A stretch of 64,000 nt of DNA from CAZHJK01 sp964533275 (GCA_964533275.1 CAZHJK010000012.1:16396-80395); one strand, 5' to 3'; positions 16,321-25,360 are shown, numbered from the stretch's first letter. Program-made: numbers and translations. Notes: a model not told the origin generated them from the letters alone.

Positions 16321-17529
16321 TCAATCTTCTAAAATTATATACCCATTTTTTCTTAATATATCCTGTATCTCTTTTATATGTTTATGATTTTTTGTTTCTA
16401 ATACTATGGAAACCTCTTGGAATCCTATACTAACATAAGGTTTTAATCTAGTCTGGAAAATAGAATAAATATTAGCCTTTGTCTTTGCAACAAGTTCTAA
16501 TAGACTTTGAAGATTTCCCGGTTTGTCTGGAATGGAAACAACAATTTCAGCCATTCGCCCATTTTTCAATAAACAATTATCAATTATATTAATAACCATA
16601 TTCATATCTATATTTCCGCCAGAAATTAAAGCAACAATGTTTTTATTTTCCATATCAATTTTATTGGACATTACCGCAGCCACAGAAGCCGCACCAGCAC
16701 CCTCTGCTACTAACTTTTCATTTTCCATTAGTATTAATAATGCATTTGCCAATTCATCTTCTGAAACTACTACAATTTCATCAACATTGTCCTTTATAAT
16801 GCTATATGTTAAATCTCCCGGAGTTTTTACAGCTATTCCATCTGCAATAGTATTTGCCGTTGATAATGTCTGTATTTCCCCTTCTTTTATTGAATTCTTC
16901 ATACTCGAAGCATTTTCAGGTTCTACTCCGATAATTTTCACCTTAGGATTTAGAGCCTTAGCAGCAATTGCTATTCCAGAAATTAAACCACCACCACCAA
17001 TGGGAACTACAATAGCATCTACATCCTTTAATTCATCGAATATTTCCAAGGCAATTGTTCCCTGTCCAGCAATTACATAGGGATCATTAAATGGATGTAA
17101 AAAGGTAGCTCCTGATTCTCTTTGTATTTCTAGTGCCTTTTCATATGCTTCATCATAAACATTACCATGGAGAACTACTTTGGCACCAAAATCCTGAGTT
17201 GCTATAACCTTAGCAACAGGTGCTCCAACTGGCATAACAATTGTAGAATCAATACCATAAGCAGTGGCACCTAGTGCCACCCCTTGAGCATGATTTCCAG
17301 CAGAAGATGCAATTACTCCTTTACTCTTCTGTTCTTCTGTTAAATTAGTTATCTTATTATAAGCGCCCCGAATTTTAAAGGATCCTGTTTTTTGTAAATT
17401 CTCACATTTTAAAAAAACTTGGTTACCACTTAGGGTAGATATTTTTTTACTTTGAATTAACTTAGTAGAAAAAATTACATCATTAATAGATTCTCTAGCT
17501 TTCTGAATATCTTCAAGGGATACTTTCAT
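16321..17529 (-). CDS. ilvA: Threonine ammonia-lyase with ACT domain
   Basis: PLP enzyme converting threonine to 2-oxobutyrate and ammonia; 402 residues. The PLP lysine is in KTGSFKIRGAYNKI (about residue 57 of the chosen start), the Gly-rich phosphate loop is PIGGGGLISGIA, and residues about 325-402 form an ACT domain (EIVVSIPDKPGNLQSLLELV). The ACT-bearing, 400-residue form is often named IlvA or TdcB; with sdaA and ridA next to it a catabolic role is likely. The ATG at 17527-17529 is chosen; an upstream GTG overlaps the AAGGAG site. Confidence 0.92.
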   Translation of the reverse strand: MKVSLEDIQKARESINDVIFSTKLIQSKKISTLSGNQVFLKCENLQKTGSFKIRGAYNKITNLTEEQKSKGVIASSAGNHAQGVALGATAYGIDSTIVMPVGAPVAKVIATQDFGAKVVLHGNVYDEAYEKALEIQRESGATFLHPFNDPYVIAGQGTIALEIFDELKDVDAIVVPIGGGGLISGIAIAAKALNPKVKIIGVEPENASSMKNSIKEGEIQTLSTANTIADGIAVKTPGDLTYSIIKDNVDEIVVVSEDELANALLILMENEKLVAEGAGAASVAAVMSNKIDMENKNIVALISGGNIDMNMVINIIDNCLLKNGRMAEIVVSIPDKPGNLQSLLELVAKTKANIYSIFQTRLKPYVSIGFQEVSIVLETKNHKHIKEIQDILRKNGYIILED

Positions 17530-17689
17530 AGTTTTATTCACTCCTTTCCATTTTTATACTATTATTTATATAAAATCTTATCATAATAATCTATTAAACT
17601 TAACAATTATAGAAAGATTGAGCAAAATTATATTAACTATTATGAACAAACCCCTATAATATATATTTATGTATAACAATATCTTATAA

Positions 17690-17720
17690 ATAAAAGCTAG
17701 CCATATCTAGCTAGCTTTTA
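17690..17720 (-). terminator. Terminator of leuS
   Basis: AAAAGCTAGC pairs with GCTAGCTTTT around TAGATATG, ending in TTTTATTTAT on the minus strand, just after the leuS stop. Confidence 0.85.
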
Positions 17721-17728
17721 TAACTATT

Positions 17729-20203
17729 TTATCCCTTAATAACGATATTTATTAATTTTTTAGGGATAATAATTATTTTTAAAATTTCCTTACCTTTTAT
17801 CATATTTTTTATCTTTTCTCTATTTAAAGCTTCCTTCTCCATTTCTACTTTACTTGCGCTTATTGGTAAAGTAACTTTATCTCTTACTTTCCCATTTATC
17901 TGAATAACTATTTCCTTATCTTCTCTTTTTAAAGCATTTTCATCATATTTAGGCCAAGGCTGATTATGAACACTATCTTTTTTACCAATTATTTTCCACA
18001 TTTCTTCTGTAATATGAGGTGCAAAACATGATAGTAAAGTTATTAGGGTTTCAACTACTTCCCCCATTAACTCCCTGTTAATTTTTTCCTTATCCTTATA
18101 ATGATATACGGCATTTACTAATTCCATTATTGCACTTATAGCCGTATTGAAATTAAATCTTTCTTCTATATCTTCATACACCTTTTTTATTGTGCTATGC
18201 AATACATATCTTAAATCCTTGTCAGCTTGATTTAAATTATTTTGATCTATCTTTTTTGAGAAAATAATCTCATCATTCTTTAGTTCTTCTATTAATCTCC
18301 AAACCCTATTAAGAAATCTAAAGGAACCTTCTACACCTTGCTCACTCCATTCTAAGTCTCTCTCTGGTGGTGCAGCAAATAAAATAAACAATCTAGCAGT
18401 ATCAGCACCATAGTTTTCTATTATTTCTTCTGGGCTTACAACATTTCCTTTGGATTTAGACATCTTTTCTCCATCCTTCAGTACCATTCCTTGAGTTAAT
18501 AAGTTTGATATAGGTTCATCATTTGAAATCATATCTAAGTCAAATAGTACCTTTGCAAAAAAGCGTGTATACAATAGATGTAAGATAGCATGCTCCACTC
18601 CACCAATATATTGATCCACCCCTAACCAATAGTCTGCCAGCTCTTTTTCAAATGGCTTTTCTTCATTATGGGGATCACAAAATCTTAAATAATACCATGA
18701 TGAATCTACAAAAGTGTCCATTGTGTCAGTTTCTCTTTTAGCCCTTTTCCCACACTTAGGGCAAGTTGTATATAAAAAATCCTCTATTTCCAATAATGGT
18801 GATTGTCCGTTGTTTTTAAATTCTACCTCTGTTGGAAGCTTTACAGGTAAATCTTTATTTGGAACAGGCACTACACCACAATCATCGCAATAAACAATAG
18901 GTATGGGAGTACCCCAATACCTCTGCCTGGATATTAACCAGTCCCTTAATCTGTGGGTAATGGTCTTTTTACCACTATTTTTCTCCTCTAATTCCTTTAC
19001 AATATTTTCGTATGCAACTCTATTATGCATTCCATTATATCTACCTGAATTAACCATTACTCCATCCTCTGTATAGGCTTCTTCTAATTGAGTAACCTCA
19101 GTGAAGTTCTCTCCTTCAGGTTGAATTACTATAGGTATAGGAAGATTGTATTTTTTTGCAAAATCAAAGTCTCTTTGATCATGGGCAGGAACTCCCATGA
19201 CTGCTCCTGTACCATAATCCATTAACACATAATTAGCAATTAAAATAGGTATTCTTTGGTCATTAATTGGATTTATAGCATAAGCATCTAAAAACAGACC
19301 TACTTTTTCAGTTTCTGTGGATGTACGATCTATTTCACTTAGACCTTGCATTTCTTTAATAAATTTACTAATTTTTTCTTTATGGGGTGATTCCTTTATT
19401 AATTGCTCTACTATGGGATGTTCAGGTGCAAATACCAGATAAGATACACCGAAAACCGTATCCGGTCTTGTTGTAAATACACTAATTCTTTCATCTATCT
19501 TTTCAATTGCAAAGGTAATTTCAGCTCCTTCACTTTTACCAATCCAATTTTTTTGCATTAATTTTACCTTATCAGGCCAACCCTCTAGTTTATCGATATC
19601 GCTTAACAATCTTTCCACATAATCAGTAATCTTAAAGAACCATTGACTTAAGTTCTTTCTTTCTACAAGACTTTGGCAACGCTCACAAGCGCCATTTACT
19701 ACTTGTTCATTGGCTAAAACAGTGGAACATGACGGACACCAATTTACAGCTGCTTCTTTTTTATATGCCAAACCTTTTTCAAACATTTTTAAAAATATCC
19801 ATTGATTCCATTTATAGTATTCAGGACTACAAGTAGCTATTTCTCTTTCCCAATCATAACTAATACCCAATTGTTTTAATTGTTCACCCATTTTTTCTAT
19901 ATTATCCCAGGTCCATATATTTGGATGTATCCCATTTTTTATAGCAGCATTTTCTGCTGGAAGTCCGAAAGAATCCCAACCCATTGGGTGTAGAACATTA
20001 TATCCATTCATTTTTTTAAACCTAGCTACTACATCTCCTATAGAATAGTTTCTAACATGACCCATATGCAGTTTCCCTGATGGATAGGGAAACATCTCTA
20101 ATGAATAATACTTTGGCTGATCATTCTTTTCTGCTTTAAAACTATTATTTTCCATCCAAATTTCTTGCCACTTTTTTTCAATAGTATTAAAATTATAAAC
20201 CAT
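17729..20203 (-). CDS. leuS: Leucyl-tRNA synthetase
   Basis: Class I aminoacyl-tRNA synthetase charging tRNA-Leu; 824 residues, usual bacterial length. The HIGH-type motif is in PYPSGKLHMGHVRNY (about 38-52), the editing domain has TTRPDTVFGVSYL (about 245), a zinc-like CPSC...CERC pair is near 160-180, and KMSKSKGNVV (about 570) is the second catalytic motif. It is preceded by a Leu T-box leader with its own promoter and followed by a strong terminator, so it is transcribed alone. Confidence 0.98.
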   Translation of the reverse strand: MVYNFNTIEKKWQEIWMENNSFKAEKNDQPKYYSLEMFPYPSGKLHMGHVRNYSIGDVVARFKKMNGYNVLHPMGWDSFGLPAENAAIKNGIHPNIWTWDNIEKMGEQLKQLGISYDWEREIATCSPEYYKWNQWIFLKMFEKGLAYKKEAAVNWCPSCSTVLANEQVVNGACERCQSLVERKNLSQWFFKITDYVERLLSDIDKLEGWPDKVKLMQKNWIGKSEGAEITFAIEKIDERISVFTTRPDTVFGVSYLVFAPEHPIVEQLIKESPHKEKISKFIKEMQGLSEIDRTSTETEKVGLFLDAYAINPINDQRIPILIANYVLMDYGTGAVMGVPAHDQRDFDFAKKYNLPIPIVIQPEGENFTEVTQLEEAYTEDGVMVNSGRYNGMHNRVAYENIVKELEEKNSGKKTITHRLRDWLISRQRYWGTPIPIVYCDDCGVVPVPNKDLPVKLPTEVEFKNNGQSPLLEIEDFLYTTCPKCGKRAKRETDTMDTFVDSSWYYLRFCDPHNEEKPFEKELADYWLGVDQYIGGVEHAILHLLYTRFFAKVLFDLDMISNDEPISNLLTQGMVLKDGEKMSKSKGNVVSPEEIIENYGADTARLFILFAAPPERDLEWSEQGVEGSFRFLNRVWRLIEELKNDEIIFSKKIDQNNLNQADKDLRYVLHSTIKKVYEDIEERFNFNTAISAIMELVNAVYHYKDKEKINRELMGEVVETLITLLSCFAPHITEEMWKIIGKKDSVHNQPWPKYDENALKREDKEIVIQINGKVRDKVTLPISASKVEMEKEALNREKIKNMIKGKEILKIIIIPKKLINIVIKG

Positions 20204-20298
20204 TTATATCTCTCCTAGCTTAATAAATTTTTATAAAAAGAGCATATCAAGATATTTTACACCTTAATACAAAACAACGAGGTTATCTTTAGGTAAAA

Positions 20299-20480
20299 CA
20301 AAAACCTCTTATCCCTAGATAGGGACGAGAGGTTTCCCGCGGTACCACCCTAATTAACTGCTATTTTAACTGCTAACAATTCTTCTTACTTAAGATAACG
20401 GTACTTACCGGTATATTAATGCTATTGGCGAGTTCAACAATATCCTTTACTAATTCCCACCACCATTAGCTCTCTGAAAA
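20299..20480 (-). promoter_or_regulatory. T-box leader of leuS (specifier CUC, Leu)
   Basis: On the minus strand the T-box sequence AGGGTGGTACCGCG (20339-20352) is followed by a terminator (ACCTCT...AGAGGT plus T-run, 20299-20335). Upstream, Stem I elements (GCTAATGGTGG, GGGAATTAGTAAAG) precede TTGAACTCGCC, where CTC at 20430-20432 sits in the specifier position and is a Leu codon. The TGGT of the T-box pairs with ACCA, as in the tRNA-Leu at 56.8 kb. Uncharged tRNA-Leu should stabilise the antiterminator and raise leuS expression. Confidence 0.93.
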
Positions 20481-20556
20481 ATTCAATATGTTTACTACTC
20501 CAAAATATACTTTTATATTTAATTGTATTTATCTAGTTAAATAGGTAATTTCCTCA

Positions 20557-20585
20557 ATTATAAAACACAAATATATAATAGTCAA
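20557..20585 (-). promoter_or_regulatory. Promoter of the leuS T-box transcript
   Basis: TTGACT (20580-20585) and TATAAT (20557-20562) on the minus strand with a 17-bp spacer, directly abutting the rsfS stop codon. Confidence 0.8.
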
Positions 20586-20587
20586 CA

Positions 20588-20941
20588 CTATGCTTGATGA
20601 AAATTCACATTCTTAGCATCCTGCCATAAACGCTCTAGCTTATAAAACTCCCTTTCTTCTTCATGAAAGATATGAACAATAACATTATTATAATCTAATA
20701 ATATCCATCTTCCATTTCTGTAGCCTTCCTTTCTTCTTAGGGAAAGATCATAATCTTCTGATTTTTCCTCAACAAAGCTTGCAATTGATTGAACCTGTAG
20801 TGTCGATGTTCCACTAGCTAAAACAAAACAATCTGCTAATGAAGAAAGATCCCTAATATCTAAAACCTGTATATCCTTCCCTTTTTTTTCTTCTATCCAA
20901 GTAGCTATTTGATTGGAAATTTCAATTGCTTTACTTGACAT
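20588..20941 (-). CDS. rsfS: Ribosome silencing factor RsfS
   Basis: 117-residue RsfS/YbeB/Iojap protein that binds L14 of the large subunit and blocks joining with the small subunit in starvation. The core DIRDLSSLADCFVLASG and the C-terminal HIFHEEEREFYKLERLW motif are diagnostic. AAGGAGG precedes the ATG at 20939-20941; an extended upstream frame that overlaps yqeK lacks a site and is rejected. It is downstream of yqeK in the usual nadD-yqeK-rsfS order. Confidence 0.95.
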   Translation of the reverse strand: MSSKAIEISNQIATWIEEKKGKDIQVLDIRDLSSLADCFVLASGTSTLQVQSIASFVEEKSEDYDLSLRRKEGYRNGRWILLDYNNVIVHIFHEEEREFYKLERLWQDAKNVNFHQA

Positions 20942-20960
20942 TAAATACCTCCTTAACATT

Positions 20961-21551
20961 TTAGTACTTTTTTTCTTTATTATAATATATCTTACGCAAT
21001 AAATCATTTCTTGCTTCAATTGTAAAAGGATGTATAAGCTTACAGCTTTGTATAATATATTGGATGCTATTATCTAAAGCTAATAACACAGCTTCATCTA
21101 AATTATTTTTAGCAGCCTCCCTTATGTTTTCTACTTCAGGAAAGTTTCGTCCTTCCTCAATATAATCAGCTAAATATATTATTTTTTCTAATTTATTCAT
21201 ATTAGCTTTACCTGTAGTATGATACTTTATAGCTTCTAATATTTCTTTATCTTCTACTCCAAATTTTGTTTTTGCTAGTACACATCCTACTAAAGCATGA
21301 AGTAGTGCAGGCTCAGTTTTAGTAACTTCATCAATTTCAAGATTATATTCATTTGCTAATTTTATAAGTTCATTTTCCTCTAAATCTTTTGCATTATCAT
21401 GAATAAGAGCTGCATATTTTGTTTTATTTATATCAACAGTAAATCTTTTAGAAAGTTCTATTGCTGATTTTACCACTCCTTGCGTATGTTTATAACGGTG
21501 AGAGGGTAATTTATTTTTAAGTATATGATTTATTTCCTCATATAACAACAT
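20961..21551 (-). CDS. yqeK: HD-domain hydrolase YqeK (Ap4A hydrolase)
   Basis: 196 residues, HD superfamily. Metal-binding residues are visible in SHRYKHTQGV (His), AALIHDNAKD (His-Asp), and ALLHALVGC; HTTGKANM is a later His. Members act as symmetrical bis(5'-nucleosyl)-tetraphosphatases, cleaving Ap4A to ADP. AGGAG precedes the ATG at 21549-21551. It sits between nadD and rsfS, as in many Firmicutes. Confidence 0.92.
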   Translation of the reverse strand: MLLYEEINHILKNKLPSHRYKHTQGVVKSAIELSKRFTVDINKTKYAALIHDNAKDLEENELIKLANEYNLEIDEVTKTEPALLHALVGCVLAKTKFGVEDKEILEAIKYHTTGKANMNKLEKIIYLADYIEEGRNFPEVENIREAAKNNLDEAVLLALDNSIQYIIQSCKLIHPFTIEARNDLLRKIYYNKEKKY

Positions 21552-21627
21552 TATTTCACTCCTAAACAATTTAAACATTCAAGAAATAGGTAATTCTATT
21601 TGAGAAAATCAATTAAACTATTCTTCC

Positions 21628-22278
21628 TTATTTGTATAATTGATTTTTAATAATATATTGTTCAACCATAGATGGTACGAGATATTTAACACTTTTGTTA
21701 TTGCCTATTCTTTTTCGCAGTTCGGTAGAAGAGATACCTACAGATGGAATTTCTACATTAAAAATTCTTTTCCCAAATATTTTGTGTATATCCTCAATCC
21801 TTCTATTTAGCTTTAGTGTATCATAACCTTCACGAGTAACTGCAATAAAAAAACATTTCCCTAGCAAATCCTCATACCTTTTCCAAGTATGTATCTCTAA
21901 TATAGAATCAGCTCCTGTGATAAATAATATCTGGGTGTCTTTCCCTTTGTATAATCTATGTAATTCATTTATAGTATCTATGGTATATGAAGGACCCTTG
22001 CGCTTAATCTCCATTGAAGAAACTTCAAAATTAGGCTGATCATTTGTAGCCAGAAGTGTCATATTATATCTATGTTCCGCCGAAAGTACATTATTATCTA
22101 ATTTATGAGGTGGGGTACCTGCTGGCATAAATATTACTTTATCCAACGAAAAACATTCCTGTGCCCAATGGGCTGCTATTAGATGACCATAGTGTATAGG
22201 ATCAAAGGTTCCCCCAATAATTCCAATTTTTTTTATCTTCTTATTTTCTTCTATGCACTCCAAAGTTTCTTCCCCCAT
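21628..22278 (-). CDS. nadD: Nicotinate-nucleotide adenylyltransferase
   Basis: Transfers AMP from ATP to nicotinate mononucleotide in NAD synthesis. The nucleotidyltransferase motif GGTFDPIHYGHL begins near residue 21, and the C-terminal SSTELRKRI motif is present. At 216 residues it carries about 15 extra N-terminal residues compared with most family members, so the start (ATG at 22276-22278) is uncertain; a TTG five codons downstream is a possible alternative. First gene of the nadD-yqeK-rsfS group. Confidence 0.93.
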   Translation of the reverse strand: MGEETLECIEENKKIKKIGIIGGTFDPIHYGHLIAAHWAQECFSLDKVIFMPAGTPPHKLDNNVLSAEHRYNMTLLATNDQPNFEVSSMEIKRKGPSYTIDTINELHRLYKGKDTQILFITGADSILEIHTWKRYEDLLGKCFFIAVTREGYDTLKLNRRIEDIHKIFGKRIFNVEIPSVGISSTELRKRIGNNKSVKYLVPSMVEQYIIKNQLYK

Positions 22279-22368
22279 TCACTTAAACCTAACAATATTA
22301 CTATTTCTCTTCTACCATCTACCTTATACCCTATACCATTTATAATCTACCATCAACCATCTACCTTA

Positions 22369-22662
22369 TTACCTTGGTAATTGGATTACTGGATTTTCCC
22401 TTGATTTTTTATACAATATAAATTTATTGCCAATTACCTGTACAACCTCTGCATGTATATTTTTTGCTAATTCCTGACTTGCTTCTCTTGGTTCTAATAA
22501 ACTGTTGTTTAATACATTCATCTTTACTAATTCTCTTGCTTCTAATGCATCAATTACCTGTTGTTCTAAATTAGAGCTTATCCCATCTTTTCCTATTTGA
22601 AAAATTGCAGGAATTGAATTAGCTAGTCCTCTTAAGTATGCTCTTTCTTTACTTGTTAACAT
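22369..22662 (-). CDS. yhbY: YhbY-type RNA-binding protein (CRM domain)
   Basis: 97 residues, a single CRM domain with LRGLANSIPAIFQIGKDGIS near the N-terminus and a C-terminal VQVIGNKFILYKKS strand. Members bind pre-50S ribosomal particles. GGAGGG precedes the ATG; it is 15 bp after obg. The 90 bp downstream, before nadD, consist of purine-rich near repeats. Confidence 0.93.
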   Translation of the reverse strand: MLTSKERAYLRGLANSIPAIFQIGKDGISSNLEQQVIDALEARELVKMNVLNNSLLEPREASQELAKNIHAEVVQVIGNKFILYKKSRENPVIQLPR

Positions 22663-22677
22663 ATGTCACCCTCCATT

Positions 22678-23955
22678 TTAACGATAATATTCGAATTCTA
22701 TGTCTAAAATTTTAACAATATCCCCATCCTTAATGCCCATTTTTTCTAATTCATCTATAATACCTTTTTTTCTAAGCATTCTTTGGAAAAATCTAACCGA
22801 GTCTAAATCTTCAAAGTTAACAGAATATATTAATCTTTCCATATCTTTACCTTCAATTGTATATTGATCATTTTCCTTATTAATAGTAAAGGATTTTTCA
22901 TCCTCTAATGTATAAATTTCATCTATATCCTCTTCCTGGAAAATAGAAGGAACTTCTCCGATTTCATCTAATAAAACAATTACTCTATCTAATAATTTAT
23001 CAATACCATTTTTTGTTGCAGCTGAAATTGCAAAAACTTCAAAACCCTTTTCTTTCAATTGATCTCTTATTTTATTTATATTTTCTTCCTCAACCACTAA
23101 ATCAATTTTATTCAAGGCTATAATCTGTTTTCTCCCAGCTAACTTAGAATTATATTTTATTAATTCTTTGTTTATTGTTTCAAAGTCTTGGATAGGATCT
23201 CTATCCTCTATGCCTGATACATCTAAAACATGTATCAATAACTTTGTTCTCTCTACATGACGAAGAAATTGATGCCCTAAACCTGCACCTAAGTGTGCTC
23301 CCTCAATTATGCCAGGTATATCTGCCATTACAAAACTATAATTATTCTTCCATTCTACTACACCTAAGTTAGGAATTATAGTGGTAAAATGATAATCTGC
23401 AATTTTGGGTTTTGCTTTTGTAACTGACCCTAATAAAGTTGATTTCCCGACATTAGGAAACCCTAATAAACCAACATCAGCAAGTAACTTAAGCTCTAGT
23501 ATAAGCTGTCTCTCTTGACCTGGTATTCCCCCCTCAGCAAACCGGGGAGCTTGTCTAGTAGAAGTAGCAAAGTGTTGATTACCTCTTCCTCCCTTTCCTC
23601 CATTAGCAATTATTCTTTCATCATTAGCCTTTGTCAAATCAGCTATAATTCGCCCGCTATCTTTATCTCTAATAATTGTACCTGGAGGAACTTTTATAAT
23701 TAGGTCTTCTCCCTTTTTGCCGCTCATTTTGCTATTTCCTCCATCTTTCCCATTTTGAGCCATAAATTTTTTCTTATACCTAAAATCCATTAATGTTCTT
23801 ATGCCTGAATCCACCCTAAAAATAACATTGCCTCCATGACCACCATCTCCTCCAGCTGGTCCACCAGAAGGTTCATATTTTTCTCTTCGAAATGCTACAG
23901 CACCATGGCCGCCATTACCTGCCTTAATATATATTTCTACCTTATCAATAAACAT
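22678..23955 (-). CDS. obg: Obg family GTPase
   Basis: Essential ribosome-assembly and stress GTPase, 425 residues. Domains in order: the Gly-rich Obg fold (about 1-158, for example EPSGGPAGGDGGHGG), the GTPase domain with GFPNVGKSTL, DIPGIIEGAH and NKID, and a C-terminal OCT domain (about 345-425). I start at the ATG at 23953-23955 behind AAGGGTG; the codon before it is an in-frame TTG. It starts its own unit after the rpmA terminator and continues into yhbY. Confidence 0.97.
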   Translation of the reverse strand: MFIDKVEIYIKAGNGGHGAVAFRREKYEPSGGPAGGDGGHGGNVIFRVDSGIRTLMDFRYKKKFMAQNGKDGGNSKMSGKKGEDLIIKVPPGTIIRDKDSGRIIADLTKANDERIIANGGKGGRGNQHFATSTRQAPRFAEGGIPGQERQLILELKLLADVGLLGFPNVGKSTLLGSVTKAKPKIADYHFTTIIPNLGVVEWKNNYSFVMADIPGIIEGAHLGAGLGHQFLRHVERTKLLIHVLDVSGIEDRDPIQDFETINKELIKYNSKLAGRKQIIALNKIDLVVEEENINKIRDQLKEKGFEVFAISAATKNGIDKLLDRVIVLLDEIGEVPSIFQEEDIDEIYTLEDEKSFTINKENDQYTIEGKDMERLIYSVNFEDLDSVRFFQRMLRKKGIIDELEKMGIKDGDIVKILDIEFEYYR

Positions 23956-24105
23956 CAAATCACCCTTATTCCCTTTTCAAATAATATATTTTTATTATAA
24001 CAATTATCCTTTTCCTTTCAACTTTAATTTTGACCTGTATTGTTATTTTTATTCTTATATACTTTATCGCTAAAATAATATAATAATCAATACTGAGTAA
24101 TTACA

Positions 24106-24136
24106 TAAAAAACCACCTCAGCTAAACTGAAGTGGT
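24106..24136 (-). terminator. Terminator after rpmA
   Basis: ACCACTTCAGTTTAGCTGAGGTGGT on the minus strand folds to a stem with one internal mismatch, followed by TTTTTTATG. It ends the rplU-prp-rpmA transcript. Confidence 0.85.
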
Positions 24137-24144
24137 CTAATAGT

Positions 24145-24435
24145 CTACATTACTACTTCTTGTGGGTATACGCTTACTTGCTTCTTGTCCTTGCCTTTTC
24201 TTTCAAACTTAACAACTCCGCTAACAGTAGCAAATAAAGTATCATCCTTACCTCTACCAACATTCTCTCCAGGATGAATTTTGGTTCCTCTTTGTCTTAC
24301 TAAAATATTTCCAGATAGAACAAATTGTCCATCTGCTCTTTTTACTCCAAGTCTTTTAGATTCACTATCTCGTCCATTTCTAGAACTACCTACCCCTTTT
24401 TTATGGGCAAATAACTGAAGGTTCATTTTAATCAT
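24145..24435 (-). CDS. rpmA: 50S ribosomal protein L27 with cleavable N-terminal extension
   Basis: 96 residues. The mature L27 start HKKGVGSSRNGRDS is preceded by an N-terminal extension ending LQLFA, the motif that Firmicutes cut with the protease Prp before L27 enters the ribosome. Here the extension reads MIKMNLQLFA. GGAGG lies 7 nt before the ATG. The protease gene is directly upstream (11 bp) in the same operon. Confidence 0.97.
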   Translation of the reverse strand: MIKMNLQLFAHKKGVGSSRNGRDSESKRLGVKRADGQFVLSGNILVRQRGTKIHPGENVGRGKDDTLFATVSGVVKFERKGKDKKQVSVYPQEVVM

Positions 24436-24446
24436 ATTTCCACCTC

Positions 24447-24779
24447 CTATAGATTTATTCTATTAATTCGCATGTATTTATCGTACTCATTTTTAATATT
24501 CTGAAATGCAAAATCCATTGTTTTTAATATTGCTTGTGCTTGAACGGTCTGCAACTCTGTCATCTGGTCAGGTAATGTACAATGTACATAGCCATTTTTT
24601 AAAACTATATCCACTGGTAACAAAACATATTCCGTAAGTCCATTTAATGTTGCAATTGTTAATGCCGATACAGCTGCACAAACTATATCCCAACCCTCTT
24701 CTCCATAACCCGCATGGCCTTCTACCAAAAACTTATTTATTTGCCGTTCTTGATTTTGCCAAAGAGTAATATTGATCAT
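24447..24779 (-). CDS. prp: Ribosomal-processing cysteine protease Prp
   Basis: 110-residue protease that removes the L27 N-terminal extension. Catalytic His22 and Cys34 are visible in EGHAGYGEEGWDIVCAAVS, at the same numbers as in the characterised Staphylococcus enzyme. It lies between rplU and rpmA with spacings of 3 and 11 bp, the conserved Firmicutes order. Also known as YsxB. Confidence 0.95.
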   Translation of the reverse strand: MINITLWQNQERQINKFLVEGHAGYGEEGWDIVCAAVSALTIATLNGLTEYVLLPVDIVLKNGYVHCTLPDQMTELQTVQAQAILKTMDFAFQNIKNEYDKYMRINRINL

Positions 24780-24782
24780 TTT

Positions 24783-25094
24783 TTATGCCTCAATCTTTTC
24801 AATTAAAATCTTTGTATAGGGTTGTCTATGACCTTGTTTCTTTCTATAGTCTTTTTTAGATTTATACTTAAAAACAATGATTTTTTTATCTTTTCCTTGT
24901 TCAAGTACTTTGCCAACAACTTTAGCACCCTCAACTACTGGAGTACCAATTGTTAACTTATCTTCATTGGAAACAGCCAAAATCTCGTTGAATTCTACCT
25001 GCTCTTCAGCTTGGGCATTAAGTTTTTCAACATTAATTACTTTACCTTCTTCAACACGATATTGCTTTCCACCAGTTTTAATAATTGCGTACAT
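24783..25094 (-). CDS. rplU: 50S ribosomal protein L21
   Basis: 103 residues from ATG at 25092-25094 (MYAIIKTGGKQYRVEEG), the canonical start with AGAGGAGGTG upstream; a longer in-frame extension would run through the leader and is rejected. The C-terminal signature KKDYRKKQGHRQPYTKI is present. It is the first gene of rplU-prp-rpmA, with a consensus promoter and a structured leader. Confidence 0.97.
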   Translation of the reverse strand: MYAIIKTGGKQYRVEEGKVINVEKLNAQAEEQVEFNEILAVSNEDKLTIGTPVVEGAKVVGKVLEQGKDKKIIVFKYKSKKDYRKKQGHRQPYTKILIEKIEA

Positions 25095-25174
25095 CACTAC
25101 ACCTCCTCTAACCAGACTCGCCAAGGCAGGTACCAAGTATTGGATTTAAACCTGATTTGAGCGGCTACCTACAT
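25095..25174 (-). promoter_or_regulatory. L21 leader RNA
   Basis: The 80-nt leader contains GTAGGTAGCCGCTCAAATC, ATCCAATACTTGG and GCCTTGGCGAGTC, with internal pairing (CAATACTTGG; GCCTTGGC; GGTACC). It resembles the Firmicutes ribosomal protein L21 leader, thought to be bound by L21 for feedback control. A covariance-model search would settle it. Confidence 0.6.
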
Positions 25175-25180
25175 TCAAAT

Positions 25181-25209
25181 ATTTTAACAAAGAAAGAAGT
25201 AATTGTCAA
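25181..25209 (-). promoter_or_regulatory. Promoter of rplU-prp-rpmA
   Basis: TTGACA (25204-25209) and TAAAAT (25181-25186) on the minus strand with a 17-bp spacer, just upstream of the L21 leader. Confidence 0.85.
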
Positions 25210-25360
25210 TATTCTAATTATTTATATATTTATTATAAGTACCTTGATAGTGAAATATCAGTTTATATCTAAAATATGTCCACAATTTAGAATTTTATAA
25301 AAAATGGAACATACTATGTAATTTCATAGACTTTGTTTATAAATTCCTATATTTATTTTT

